A stretch of DNA of 64,000 nucleotides, from the NCBI RefSeq assembly GCF_035083965.1, contig NC_089726.1, positions 14,947,501 to 15,011,500 of the forward strand, given 5' to 3'. This document shows, piece by piece, positions 24,401 to 35,650 of this stretch (the first letter of the stretch is position 1; every line of letters begins with the position of its first letter). The position numbers and the translations under genes are program-made. Source of the stretch: Branchiostoma lanceolatum (lineage: Eukaryota > Chordata > Leptocardii > Amphioxiformes > Branchiostomatidae). The notes under the pieces are model-generated. The model was not told where the DNA came from. It saw nothing but the letters and a program-made list of their open reading frames with translations, and did not search any database.

Positions 24401-26692
24401 TTGATACAATGATATGGCAATTATAGAACCCACCTTTTCTCAAGGGAGCCCAAGAAATATCTGTCACTGAAAAGTCGACGCCTAAGCACATACCAAATAC
24501 GCCACAGATTCATCCTCAGCTTCTCATCTGATTTTTCTACCACCTATAGAAAAATATATTGTCTTTGATTAGAGTTCAAAGTTACCATCAGGCCGAGCGG
24601 ATGGGCAGAACTTCCACCGTCCAGTACTTCCCCAGCCAGTAGAGTATCCAGCATAGGCGATGGGAAGCGGGTCTGGGTCCGTCCACTGCATGAACGGCTC
24701 AGTTTCATCACCCTTCCCAACAGCGATGGTTCCGTCTGAAGACCACGTTATCCAGAAGGCTCGGTACTCTGTCGGGGAGTTGATTCCTGAGAGCAAAGAA
24801 AGAAATAGGATCATCAGAACGTTGTACTACCAAGTATCAGAAGATCAAATTTCTCCTTAACAGTATGAACGAGGTTTAAAGACTTACCAGGTGTCGAGGC
24901 CTTCGCATGGTTGTGGCCTTGCTTGCCGCGGCGTATGACAGACTGCGTGTTACCCCAGCCACCGAGGACAATTTCGTACATGGCGTCCTGGTCCCGGTTC
25001 TGGGATGACAGAGCCACATGGGCGTCGTTGTTGGCCTGTACCTCAAACGTGAAGCGAGATCCAGTCAGTGGCGGCAGATTCCAGCGGTACCGGTATTGGT
25101 TGTCCGTGTCGTCATACTCACAAACTGTATGAACACAAACACTCATTTCGCTACTTTCCCAAATGTTTTCAGGTCTGTATGTGTTTACCGGTGGTAACGA
25201 AGAGTGCAAAACGTTCATGAACAGTATGAATGCATTTCTTACTTGAATATGTTCTTAATATTTACGTGTCCGAATTTCATCGATCAAAACCTCACCATTT
25301 TCTGGCAACTAGCGACGGCGCACCGTGAGTTAGCACTTGAAAGGAGTGTGTCAAGTTAGGACATTGTCGCGTTAATTGTGCAAATTACCCCCCAATGCAA
25401 CTAGCGATGTTTGGGAGCGGGCCAAAAGCTAACAAGGCTGGACTCCAGGCTAGGTTAGGGGGCTTTTTGCAGATACTAGTAGTAGCTCTCGAGGGCATGA
25501 TATATGTGTAGACCCTCTAGCAGCTTTTGTTAATACAATTGGATTTTTGATTGAAACGTTGGAAAAGTATAATCATTTTTGGAATGTTGATATCTTTGAT
25601 TCTGATTGATATAATGATATGGCAATTATACAACCCGCCTTTTCTCAAGAGAGCCCAAGAAATATTTGTCACTTAAAAGTCTACACCTAAGCACATACCA
25701 AATACATAACAGATTCATCCACAGCTTCTCATCTGTTTTTTGACCACGTATAGAAAAGCATATTGTCTTTGATTAGAGTTCAAAGTTACCATCAGGCCGA
25801 GCGGATGGGCAGAACTTCCACCGTCCAGTACTTCCCCAGCCAGTAGAGTATCCAGCATAGGCGATGGGAAGCGGGTCTGGGTCCGTCCACTGCATGAACG
25901 GCTCAGTTTCATCACCCTTCCCAACAGCGATGGTTCCGTCTGAAGACCACGTTATCCAGAAGGCTCGGTGCTCTGTCGGGGAGTTGATTCCTGAGAGCAA
26001 AGAAAGAGATAGGATCATCAGAACGATGCACTACCAAGAATCAGAAGCTCAAAGTTCTCCATAACAGTATGAACGAGGTTTACAGGCTTACCAGGTGTCG
26101 AGACCTTCGCAAGGTTGGTGCGTTGCTTGCCGCGGCGTATGACAGACTGTGTGTTACCCCAGCCACCGAGGACAATTTCGTACATGGCGTCCAGGTCCTG
26201 GTTCTGGGATGACAGAGCCACATGGGCGTCGTTGTTGGCCTGTACCTCAAATGTGAAGCGAGATCCAGGCAGTGCCGGCAGATTCCAGCGGTACCGGTAC
26301 TGGGTGTCCGTCTCGTAATACTCACAAACTGCATGAACACAAACACTCATTTCGCTACTTTCCCAAATGTTGTTGGGTCTCAGTATGTGTTGTACCGGTT
26401 TAACGTGCAAAAGGTTCATGAACAGTATGAATGCATGTCTTACTTAAATATGTTCTTAATATTAACGTGTCCAAATTTCATGTGAAAGCTGTGATAAGCT
26501 AGATTCACAAGTTTCCCCTAGTTTCAAACCAAGAAACAATATAGTGCGGGTTTGAAACTAGAGAAAACACGTTCATTCAAGCTCGTCGTCATTCAAACTT
26601 CCTTTAGGTTAAACAGTTAATGGAATGATGACAAATAATAATAAACTAACCAAGTTCCTCAGCCATGCCTCTGTTCACTTCTCCAATCAGCT
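20867..26692 (-). CDS. Multi-domain Methyltransf_FA (farnesoic acid O-methyltransferase-like) protein, 5' end not found
   Basis: A 42-nt stalk exon (26692-26651) is followed by five cassettes of two exons each (237 and 201 nt). All junctions are GT-AG and phase 1 and all frames are open. Each cassette encodes one Methyltransf_FA domain (PF12248 family) of 146 residues. The first exon carries the beta-rich half with dAHVALSSQNQ and YEIVLGGW-NTQSVIRR, and the second carries FWITWSSDGTIAVGKGDE and YAGYSTGWGSTGRWKFC. Despite its name the fold has no proven methyltransferase activity and is a common extracellular module in invertebrate mosaic proteins. If all cassettes are joined the product has about 730 residues of repeats. 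The last exon can read past its donor to a TAA at 20869-20867. The stalk exon is homologous to exon 3 of the tectonin gene. No signal-peptide exon was recognised upstream to 30000. Confidence 0.7.
22114..22669 (-). CDS. Methyltransf_FA cassette 4
   Basis: Exons 22669-22433 and 22331-22131. It differs from the other copies in reading SRCTFEV for SRFTFEV, which adds a cysteine at a conserved aromatic position. Its introns pair with cassette 2. Read-through of the final donor gives NFEL and stops at 22116-22114. Confidence 0.75.
23321..23915 (-). CDS. Methyltransf_FA cassette 3
   Basis: Exons 23915-23679 and 23538-23338. The protein variant is YEIVLGGWRNTQSVIRRSKQ, shared with cassette 5. The short intron between the two exons contains an extra stretch (about 23585-23635) with a self-complementary ACCAAGG/CCTTGGT motif that occurs only in cassettes 3 and 5. 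Read-through of the last donor stops at 23323-23321. Confidence 0.75.
24569..25124 (-). CDS. Methyltransf_FA cassette 2
   Basis: Exons 25124-24888 and 24786-24586, both open and phase 1. It carries the variant DTDNQYRYRWNLPPLTGSRF and QNRDQDAMYE. Read-through of the final donor gives NFEL and a TAA at 24571-24569. Introns and spacer match cassette 4 closely, at a distance of about 2455 bases. Confidence 0.75.
25773..26328 (-). CDS. Methyltransf_FA cassette 1 (5'-most)
   Basis: Exons 26328-26092 and 25990-25790. The first begins VCEYYETDTQYRYRWNLPAL and the second ends RPDG at a GTAACT donor. Without splicing at that donor the frame reads NFEL and stops at 25775-25773. This is the most diverged copy (PALPGSRF for PPLTGSRF, KQRTNLAK for KQGHNHAK), as expected for the edge unit of an array that expands internally. 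Confidence 0.75.
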
Positions 26693-28120
26693 CTAAAATG
26701 AAAAAAAATACATAATTTTAGAAGTCAGATACACACACACACAAACACACACACACACACGTGCACTGTGACACACACACACACCAATGCGGTTTACACA
26801 CACACAACGGCAGCCTGACGGATGACAGCGTTTGTCATAATTAAGCAGCTAGCTCCCAAATCAACATGGGAGATGATATCTAAAGGCGTCTGACCGTAAT
26901 CAACAGGGGTAGTCTGAATCCACACTCCGCTGTTAGCAGGCACCTTCGGACTTGAGCTCCGTTGTTTCCGGGTGTCTTCCAGCTCAGACTGTACTGGGTG
27001 GGACAAGCTTAACTTAGAAGGTCTGCCCAGCAACAAAAGCAAGGTATGTGATAGGGTTTTTAGTTATTGCGCACTAGTATTGATAATGAAGACGTATGTC
27101 CTGCGCAATACCCCTATGTCAGACTCCCTCGTTTTACCCGACTGTCCGTTCTGGGTCGTTAAATTCGCGAGCGCCACACCTAACCATCGCCTACGGGAGT
27201 TGTGACGGGCATATCATGTGTTGTGACTTGCTCCGAAGAAAATTTCACTCTTTAATACGGGACAAAAAGTTAGCACCATTTCATATTTACCATCTGTCGT
27301 TATAAAAGCGATCTTCGTTGCAGAATACACATCAAAAAGGACAAAATACCATCAGCTGCTTGTAACAGTGAGTATTAAATCCCACGACCCCGTGCCCTTA
27401 GCTGTCATTTTTCACACTATGAATTATGAACGGTGGTTTCAAAATACATCAGGCCATACCACCTTAATTTTATGGATGACATCCTCTGGAGTCCACAAAA
27501 CTAATGCGAGAGGGCGAAAAAATAAAAAAACTAGCAAAAAAAAAAGATGATAAACCGGAGGACTACATAGCTGGTATTACAAATTAAACCACAGAACACA
27601 GTGTAACAAACAAACAAGTCTTTATTTGTTTGAATCAGCTCATATCAAAGTGCTTTTAACATGGATGATGCCTGGTTTAAAGACCCATATGTAACATTTG
27701 GCCGTTCAAAGAAAAAAACAAAATGTGTTCGGCTGTGTACACAACATCATGCCTTCTGTTAGAGCAAAACATCAAGCTCTGTAGGCAACCCAGCCAGAGA
27801 TAATATCATCCAGTTTAATACAGACATGTACAATGATAGTATTGTCATATCAGGAACAAAATTTCGGAGCCTCTTCGGAGGTGATTTTTTTTTTGGAGAA
27901 CGGACGAAAATCAATGCGCGCGCGGATGTCATCCATAAAATTAAGTTGGTGTGGCCTCAGAACAAAACAAAAAAAAAACTGGCCGTACACAAATTGATTA
28001 TGCGGTTACCTTGGAACTTGGGTGAATCACTTGCATTAACCTGTACTAACCTTTCTCTTTGTCTCTTTGTCCAAAAATACATGCGGGCTGATACTGTCAC
28101 ATGTATCTTTTATCTCAACT
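26530..28120. repeat. 5' flank of the Methyltransf_FA locus, homologous to the tectonin-locus flank
   Basis: 26545-26710 matches 7966-8150, including a stalk exon and its intron borders. 27230-27450 matches 12715-12950 (TGTGACTTGCTCCGAAGAAAAT, ATCAAAAAGGACAAAAT, ATCCCACGACCCC). 28000-28100 resembles 13000-13140. An AC microsatellite (26731-26815) interrupts it. No signal-peptide exon was found here. Confidence 0.65.
26731..26815. repeat. (AC)n microsatellite
   Basis: Interrupted ACACAC tracts lie upstream of the Methyltransf_FA stalk exon, in the place where further 5' exons would be expected by homology with the tectonin gene. Confidence 0.9.
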
Positions 28121-28236
28121 GTTAACGTTGTTACAAAGTGAAATGTAGTGTAGCGTGCTAGCAAAGTACCTCATACACCAATTGTTTTGATAGATGTGTT
28201 ATCAACAAGTCTTTCTGTGTACGTGATAGGCGGGGG

Positions 28237-28318
28237 AACCAACCAGCCAACCAATAAACCAACCAACCAACCAACCAACCAGCCAGCCAACCAACCAACC
28301 AACCAACCAACCAACCAA

Positions 28319-28349
<31 letters not shown>

Positions 28350-28503
28350 ACCAACCAACCAACCAACCAACCAACCAACCAACCAACCTACCAGCCAGCC
28401 AGCCAACCAACCAACCAACCAACCAACCTATCTACCAACCAACCAACCAACCAACCAACCAACCAACCAACCAACCAACCAACCAACCAACCGACCAACC
28501 AAG
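28237..28503. repeat. (CCAA)n/(CCAG)n tetranucleotide microsatellite, 267 bp
   Basis: An almost uninterrupted run of CCAA with blocks of CCAG and single variants (CCTA, CTAT, CCGA). It produces long Trp-Leu-Val-Gly and Asn-Gln-Pro-Thr frames that are not genes. Confidence 0.97.
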
Positions 28504-30369
28504 TTGAAATCTTCGAGTCGAGTCTTGTCTAGTCCTAGAATCAGGACAACTACGTCTGCACTACCGAGAATCGAGCACTGATATAGTTTAACCTTGTAAG
28601 TCTGGTTCGCGAAGGTCGCCTGGACCGTGGGCTTCCCCCTTAACGAACGCCGGACGATAATATCGGTCGACACGCTTTGTCCGCAAAAACCCAAAAGTGC
28701 GGTCTATCATGCCCTAGTTGATAACTCGCAAATGATTGCAATGACACTTGTGCTGTCTTGTACACCGCCGCTTTGCAAGAAACGATAAGAAATTAACCGT
28801 GAATTTAGTTACAAGACTAGGCCGGCACGTGAACCAAAGGTTGAGGCGGAATTCAGTAAATTATAGAGGTTTTAGTCCACAGTCACCTTATGTGAAGTAT
28901 CTAATGTAGAAGAAATATTGACACAAGCTAGCGCTCTAAGTAGGTTAAGACTCACCAAATCTGTCGAAGAAAGTCGAGGACAGAGGAGACCTGGTGTGAA
29001 GCCGCAGTCGACTCGCCGCGAAGACTGTGACAGCGGCCTTGGGTCCGCCCACATATAACGTTACATATTTCTCGTATGCCGTAGCTCGGCGTGGGTAATC
29101 AATCATGGTGCATTTATCTTGTCTCGCGATTGTTAACAGATCAATAACTACAATTTTGTTTTCAAACATTCTCACATTTTAAGCATGAAAATCCTTTCAC
29201 GTCGTAACTTTACTTGAAGCCTTATATGTCTGAAATCTACAAAATGCACCGGGAAGTTATTGGAATGGATAAAATGGTGGTGGAATGTTTAGATGTTACT
29301 TCGTAAACGTCTCTGATCTTTGCCATTGTGCATCTTTGTGGAAAATCAGGGAGAATATTGAAGGAAGGGTTTTCAGGCCGGTATCAAGTGGCATTCTGTT
29401 TAAAGATGTTCTTACCGTGTGTGTAAGAAACTAAACTTATTTTCCGCTTGAATTGATCAATCCATCAATGTTTGGGAGGAATTATCATCTGAATTTCTGA
29501 AAGAATCGTGTTTTGGGCTAAAGGACAAAACTGAGATTGTGATTGACCCAAGCTTCGTCCTATGCATCATGTTTCAGGCGTCCACAAAAATGCTTCAAAT
29601 GTGTCATTAACTTCAGGACTGCTCTGAAATGTGGCTTGTAACGCCAACACAGGTCTCAAATGGCAAGATTTCAGACATCAGTTACCGATGTACATGTCTG
29701 CCATATCATGCTTTCCCTACTCTCCCCAAATTGGGCTAAATTCCTCGAAAAAAGACAGATTTGTAGAGAGCTTGAGATATTCTTACCGCGTGTGTGAGAA
29801 ACTGAGTTCTTTTCCACTTTAATAACATCAATCCATCAATGCTTGGGCGAGAGTAGTATTCTTAAAGTTGGTCAAATGATTGTGTCTTGAGGCTAAAGCG
29901 CAAGACTGTGATTCTAAAAAGTATACATTGACACCAAGCTCCGCCCTAGGCGTCGTGTTTCATGCGTCCATGATAATGATTCAACTGTTCCATAAAGTTT
30001 AGAGTTCTAAAGTGTAGCTTATAACGCTTTCGAAGGCCCCATATGCCACGATTTCAGACGGCAGTTATCGATGAACATATCTGCTTTATTATGCTTTCCC
30101 TGCTCCACCAATGATTGGCTAAATTCTTCGGAAAAGGAAGGTTTATAGGCCGCATGCGAGTGAAAACTCCCCTGCCACGCTGTGGGTACGTACGGATCAA
30201 GTAACTTTAAAAGTGATGTTTATTTATTATGATAAAACTGTATTTTTTTATCACTTCGGCCGATGTCTGAAAAGAAAAGAAACAACCGATAGCGGAAACA
30301 CCCCTTTTTTTCTTGGTCTTTATTTGGTCAAGTTGCTCGTCGTTTCACAAAGTTTGAAACTCGCTCCGA
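28504..30369. other. Intergenic stretch before the Rab gene
   Basis: No conserved coding sequence was recognised. On the minus strand an open frame ending at a phase-1 GTGAGT donor (about 28953) could be a 5' exon of the Methyltransf_FA gene, but it has no signal peptide or homology to support it. The rest is the dimer at 29440-30170. Confidence 0.4.
29440..30170. repeat. Tandem dimer, about 365 bp per unit, upstream of the Rab gene
   Basis: 29455-29830 and 29830-30170 share ATCAATCCATCAATG-TTGGG, AAGCT-CG-CCTA-GC-TC, TTTCAG/TGCGTCCA, GATTTCAGAC-CAGTTA, CATGCTTTCCCT and TTGGCTAAATTC. No reading frame or known element was recognised. Confidence 0.7.
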
Positions 30370-30440
30370 ACATGCGCAGATCAAAACATGACTCTGCTAG
30401 CATGACGTAATAGTATTCCTGACGCGGCGAAAACCATCAT
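30370..30440 (+). promoter_or_regulatory. Probable Rab promoter: NRF-1-like and YY1-like sites
   Basis: ACATGCGCAG at 30370-30379 matches an NRF-1 half site, and ACCATCATGGCGG near 30432-30444 resembles a YY1 site. Both lie 100-175 bases before the start codon in a GC-richer stretch, a usual arrangement at TATA-less animal housekeeping promoters. The POC1 promoter has the same pair. Confidence 0.4.
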
Positions 30441-30543
30441 GGCGGACTGACCAAACATCATCCATACCGCACGTTGTAACGGCAAGTATTCCGGCCTCTC
30501 CAAGTTTTGCCAGCCTGTCACTTCAATCTCAAATGTTGGAGAA

Positions 30544-33333
30544 ATGTCTACGCTCCTAGAGAACGACGACAGTTTTGACTTTCTGTTTAAAATCGTGCTG
30601 ATCGGGGACGCGGGAGTGGGGAAGACGTGCGTGGTGCAGCGGTTCAAGTCGGGGACGTACATGGAGAGATGTGGCAGCACCATCGGCGTTGACTTCACCA
30701 TGAAAACAGTCACCATCGACGACAAGCGGGTAAAGGTGAGTGGGGGAGAAACCCAGTAGCGAGCTGCTGTATCAATGTGAACAGAAATAGCGCACTGACA
30801 CCCTCAACATTTTTGATGGAATCACCCGGAATCACTAACCCGGAAGTGAGGGTAAGGGGAGGGGGGCAAAGTCGACCTGTAGTGTACTACAATGAACACA
30901 AAGGGCGCGTGAACCACAGTTGTTCAGGATGTAGACTGCGTCACAGCATTGATTTTTCGACTCGTTGACACGTTTCTGAGTTTTCGTCCGTGCCCTGATT
31001 GTGGGCGTAGATACAATAGAACGTGCTGACGACTTGGTTGGGTCCGATTTTAAATGCCATTAACACTGGCGAGTTGAAGTGTTAATCAAATTATTAAAGT
31101 TCTTTGTGTAGCTTGGCCAACCGTCCATGAAGAACGCTAACCTAGTTAAGACTAATACAGTTGCTGATGGTTTGATTAAGATTTTCCCATGGGATTAACC
31201 TAGATTATCGTTACAACACACCTGCCCCTACCACTATTTAGACTTTCAACATAAACATTTATGTAAGACGTCCTTTGCACCAGCTAAAGTAGGTCATAAA
31301 AGACATGAGTCATAATTCTTATTGTTTCCACATCTGTACTTAGAACAAGAGCAATCGCTGTTTTTGTTGCGTCGCTGTGACATCATCGCGATCACTGGTA
31401 TAGTGAACTCAGGGTCAGCTGTTGTCTGGGCAATGATATTGACTTAAAGTTTGCAGTGGGTAGTGTAAAGCTTTGCACATTTAATAACCTCAACATATTG
31501 TAGACTGTTTGAGTACTGTAGCCTGGGTAGTTTTGAAGATTAACATTAATATTGAATTGAAGCTAACACTAGTAGTACTTTACCCCAGCTTTGGGGTACT
31601 TTACCCCAGTTTTGGAGTACAATTTGCCCTTGGGGATTAAGGCTTTCATTGCCTGTTTCTATTCCTATTCGTGGGCTGTTTCAAGTTCAAACAAGTCGAG
31701 ACAATTAGTTCAAAGTGTCGTTTTCCTTCAACCCAGAACATCAAACACAGCACCTATATGGCCTTATGTTGGCTATCTTGTTAATTCTAGCTTCAAGTAT
31801 GGGACACGGCCGGTCAAGAGAGGTTTCGCACCATCACACAGAGCTACTACCGGAGCGCCAACGGTGTCATCATCGCGTATGACATCACCAAGAAGGAAAC
31901 GTTCGACAACGCAATACGATGGTTGGAAGATGTCAAGAAATACGTGGGGCCTCATGTCGTCAAGCAGCTTGTGGGTAGGTGAAAGCTACGTCAATGTTCA
32001 GCTAAGATTGAAGTACAATGCTCCCTCAGTGAATGCCTTCAAAGCCAGATTCGACAGGTACATGGAATGTCACCCTGTTAAGTACAACCACAGAGCTTTG
32101 GAACACCCACACAAACCCACCATGACAGTTGAGTGAAAAGGAATTCAACAATGAAGAGCGGTCTAAACTGGAACAGTCCTACCTGACCGAAAATTCTACC
32201 CTACTGTACTCTACATGTGTCTGACACTTGTCAAGGTCATAGGTCAAATGGCTGAGTGGCCGGGCTGGCAGACATCAGATCGAAAGCTCACAGTTTTGAT
32301 TCCTGGCATTCCTGGTTAGCCGTTGTATCCTTGGGAAAGGTACTTTACAAAAGTTTCCTCTCTCTACCCAGGTGTAAAATGGGTATTCAACTTTGGTTGT
32401 GGAAGCAAAAGGCAGTGGAAACAAAGAATACAAACAAATAAAAGGAGAAGGATGGGCTTTGCCTTCCAATACCATGCCCAAGACACAGTGGACTAACAAT
32501 CCACTACCCCTTCTGCCTCAAAAAGGCTATGAAACTTAAACCTTTACCAAGGACATGAAAATATGTCAAAATCTAACAAAGCAATTTTCTTTCCTGATGT
32601 GTCACAATCAAAACAACCTGCCTGCACTGAAGTGGTAGAAAATATCAGTGAAAGGTCACAAAGTACATGTTGTGTACAAGTCACTTTTGCTATGTGCATA
32701 AGTTAGGAAACAAATGAAGTATACCATCTGTGACATTTTGTTGGCCATGCCAAATTTAGATGATCGATCTGGCTGATTATGAAGAATATAATATAACAGT
32801 TGTCTGATGTCCAGAAAGATACAGTTAAATACTTTGTAACTCTAAGCACAGAGGTAACTTACCAATAAGTTTTTTTTTCTAAAGGGATTGGGATAAAAAA
32901 TTCTGTGTATTATAAGTTTTCAAAAATATTGGGGCAAAAGTATGAATTAAAAATCTATGGATTTTATGAGAACTTGTAAGGGGAATCTTAATACTCTTAT
33001 TGTGTGTTATGTGTAGTTGCATACAGTTCAATCTGCAATACAGGTAACCATTCATTCCGTGTTCTACATGTAGGTTGCAAAAGAGACTTGGAAGAAATGC
33101 GGGAGGTGAACGTAACAGAAGCCAAGTCCTTTGCAGTTCAGAACAGCATGTTCGACGCCTTGGAAACATCAGCCAAGGAGGACACTAATGTTGAGGAATG
33201 CTTCATCAGGATAGCAAAGGAACTAAAGAAACAACATGGCGGCACAGCGCTCCAGGGAGACAAGGATGATGGGAAAATTGTGATGGGAGAGTCCAGGAGG
33301 GTGGATGGGGGAGGGTGGGGGTGCTGTGGATAA
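30544..33333 (+). CDS. Rab GTPase of the Rab43/Rab19 group
   Basis: Exons 30544-30735, 31791-31974 and 33074-33333 (192+184+260 nt) give 211 residues, the usual Rab size. Visible motifs are the P-loop GDAGVGKTC (residues about 22-30), the switch I threonine in [32 protein letters not shown] for switch II, and ETSAKED for the G5 loop. The end is WGCCG, a CCX-type double-cysteine geranylgeranylation site. [20 protein letters not shown] and [12 protein letters not shown] fit Rab43 best, a Golgi/ER traffic and cilium-related Rab in vertebrates. Odd point: the G4 guanine-specificity motif, normally NKxD, reads CKRD at residues 127-130, just after the exon 2/3 junction. The start is the first ATG before the conserved core. 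Rab43 versus Rab19 would need a tree. Confidence 0.9.
32235..32455 (+). mobile_element. tRNA-derived SINE copy A (Rab intron 2)
   Basis: A box-like ATGGCTGAGTGGCC and box B-like TTTTGATTCC are followed by the core CCTTGGGAAAGGTACTTTACA, TTTCCT and CAGGTGTAAAATGGGTA. The core is shared with copies at 42531-42815 and 62345-62590. Confidence 0.6.
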
Positions 33334-35650
33334 AGTCAGGTGAACATGGTAATGTAGTTAGGAAACAAAATGTTACATTATATTGTGGAAAAGAGGTATG
33401 AGGAAGAAAAGACAGACTTCAAATTATATTACATGCCTTTGGTTTACATAGCTCAATGTTTGAATAGCAAGTTTGAACAAAGGAAAATGTTTTTAGGGAC
33501 AGGGCAGATGGTAAATTTTAGCACTAGTTTCTGAAAGTCTAGAATGCTTGTTAAGTCTGTAAGTTCCCCGTTATCTTTCAGTCTCCCACATAAATGTTTG
33601 CCATCCAATATGTGCCAAATATTGGTATTGCTGCTGCATGGAAATTCTCCATGTTAGGTGTGAAGTCTTGCTTTTTCAGTGTCATTGATTCACAAGGAGT
33701 TGAAAACATTGTTAAAGATACTAATGTTGAAATGATCCTGTGGTTGTCACATAAGGGCTGGTTCTAAGGCTCTCTAGTAGAAAATTTAACTCCTATAAGG
33801 TCACTTCTCCCTAGAATGTTTTGACAGCAGCCCTGTCAATTATACATGTAGATGGTGAAGCGACATCTTCATAAAGAGGTTCCTTTCTTGCTTTCCTAAT
33901 TTCATTTAAACATCAGAGGTAATTTGTTAGCATGGAAGGCCATCTCTGCTGTTTTATAACATTTATGAAAGACTTCAACTGTTTTCATACACGTTGACTA
34001 TATGTTGGTTTGATGGTTGAAGACTAAAAGTTTCCACCAGTGTAAACTAATTAAAAGTGATGCCGAACATGTTGGTTGTGTAATAACGTTAGCATGTGAT
34101 TGGTCAAATGTCTAAACAAGTGCCAGTTTCTATGAACTACACATGTATATTTCTCGAGAAGAACATTTCCGTGTATTTTGTCGCAAGTGAAAGGCTTCTC
34201 CGAATGTGCCATGATTGAATTTTAAATTCCATAAGGATATATCGTTTTTTGAATTGTGGTCAGTCTGACAATTTAGTTTATTAGATTCAGTTGAGTTTTT
34301 CTTGGTTTTGGTGTTATTGTGAATTTGCTGCTGGTGGCAATGATATGTTTGTATTATTTTGCGTGATTTTGCCCTGTTTCTTACATAGCTTGATAAAGCT
34401 CATGTTAAACAGACTCCTTGCAATGCAAACAATGCTTTAGCAATAGTTCAGTGTGTTGTTTTAAGAATATTCCAAAGAAATGTGGAACTAATGTTTGTTG
34501 CTGATGAAGAAATGGTATGTCTTAATTTATTCCATATAGTATGAATTATGGGTTAAATAACCCAATTTATTGGAAATTTTAGAAGTATTGGTGGGATGTG
34601 TTTGTATATATCTGACATCATACAGTCTGGCCTTAAATGTCATGGTGAAGAAATATACCTGTCAATCATATTGTTGTGGATTGTTTTCTTTGCATTCAGT
34701 TAAATGATACATCAACTAAATGATTTTCCCTGCAGGGCACACCTCAGTTAATGTAGTTTAAGAGTTGAAAACTTTCACACATTTTTTAGATTTCAGTCCA
34801 AAAGCAACAAGCAGAGATAGATTCTGTCATCGTTCATTTCAAGAGTATATTTCACAGACGATTACACAAAATCTCTGTACAAGTCTACCCTACACTTCAG
34901 TTGAGTGGTCACTGGTCTCCTTATAAACTGGTTTATGTACAAGCATTAGAGCAGCAAGGGACATCACAGAGACATTAGATATCTGACAAGATAGCAACTG
35001 TAGTTTTGAACAGTGTACATGTACTCTCATTCCATTGGAGGACAAAATATGACAGAGCATGTACCCTTATCTATATTTGGGCATACTGTCCATGTTTGGA
35101 AGTTTCTTTCAAGAAATGATGTAAAGCTTGTGCTTCAGTACATTGACCACCAATGCTGGGAAACAGGTTTTGGATTTTCCAAGGGTACTTATGTTGAATA
35201 TAAAGGTTAAACACTGTTAAGGAGGAAATCTGTAGAGAAGGGATTGGGGGATAACATGACTGCCAATATGAAGACTACTACAGATCGGGCACAATCATAT
35301 GTCATCAACAAACATGTAAGTAAGAAACTTCTCTGTCCAAAGTACAAAAGGGACTAAATTTTGCGGTAGCAGGGGAAAGGAGGTTTTTACTGTTTTAGAT
35401 TTGCCGTTGCAAATATTTTGCAGTACAGTAGAAATACAGCGGAAATGCATATGCATGGTGTCATGATTTTGAGGTGGAACAATCCCCGCAAAAACCATGC
35501 AAGTACAACTACCGTGAACATTTCAAGATTTACAGTACAACAACCATACAACATAGACATGAAGTTTCCCAAAGTCAGTTTGTACAGACTGCCATGTCAC
35601 ATAATACTACACCTCACAAGGAACAGTACAAATGTTTGAATTTTTGTCAG
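33334..35650. other. Rab 3' UTR and tail-to-tail gap with SPF45
   Basis: AT-rich sequence without conserved frames between the Rab stop codon and the SPF45 stop codon (convergent genes). A part at 35400-35545 ends in GAACATTTCAAGATTTACAG, which also occurs at 17414-17433, indicating a dispersed element. No canonical AATAAA was assigned to either gene. Confidence 0.5.

Larger units (their letters stand above)
20800..25700. repeat. Higher-order tandem duplication (two-cassette block, period about 2454 bases)
   Basis: Cassette 5 at 20867 pairs with cassette 3 at 23321 (offset 2454), and cassette 4 at 22114 pairs with cassette 2 at 24569 (offset 2455). Intron-specific markers follow the same pairing, and long spacers such as 21600-21840 and 24054-24295 read almost base for base alike. 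Single cassettes repeat about every 1.2 kb inside it. The newest event therefore copied a two-cassette block. Confidence 0.85.

Noticed and set aside
20958-26064. Plus-strand frames recurring opposite the Methyltransf_FA exons (MGSGSGSVHCMNGSV and others)
   Set aside because: They are antisense shadows. The minus-strand frames have splice sites, family motifs and consistent phases.
28158-28507. Long open frames of repeated Trp-Leu-Val-Gly and Asn-Gln-Pro-Thr
   Set aside because: They are translations of the (CCAA)n/(CCAG)n microsatellite in several frames and both strands, with no non-repeat coding sequence.
28945-29175. Possible 5' exon of the Methyltransf_FA gene ending in a GTGAGT donor
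   Set aside because: The phase would fit, but there is no signal peptide, no homology to tectonin exons 1-2, and no clear start context.
31591-32136. A 181-codon frame spanning Rab exon 2
   Set aside because: It is in a different frame from the Rab coding sequence; the Rab exon is 31791-31974.
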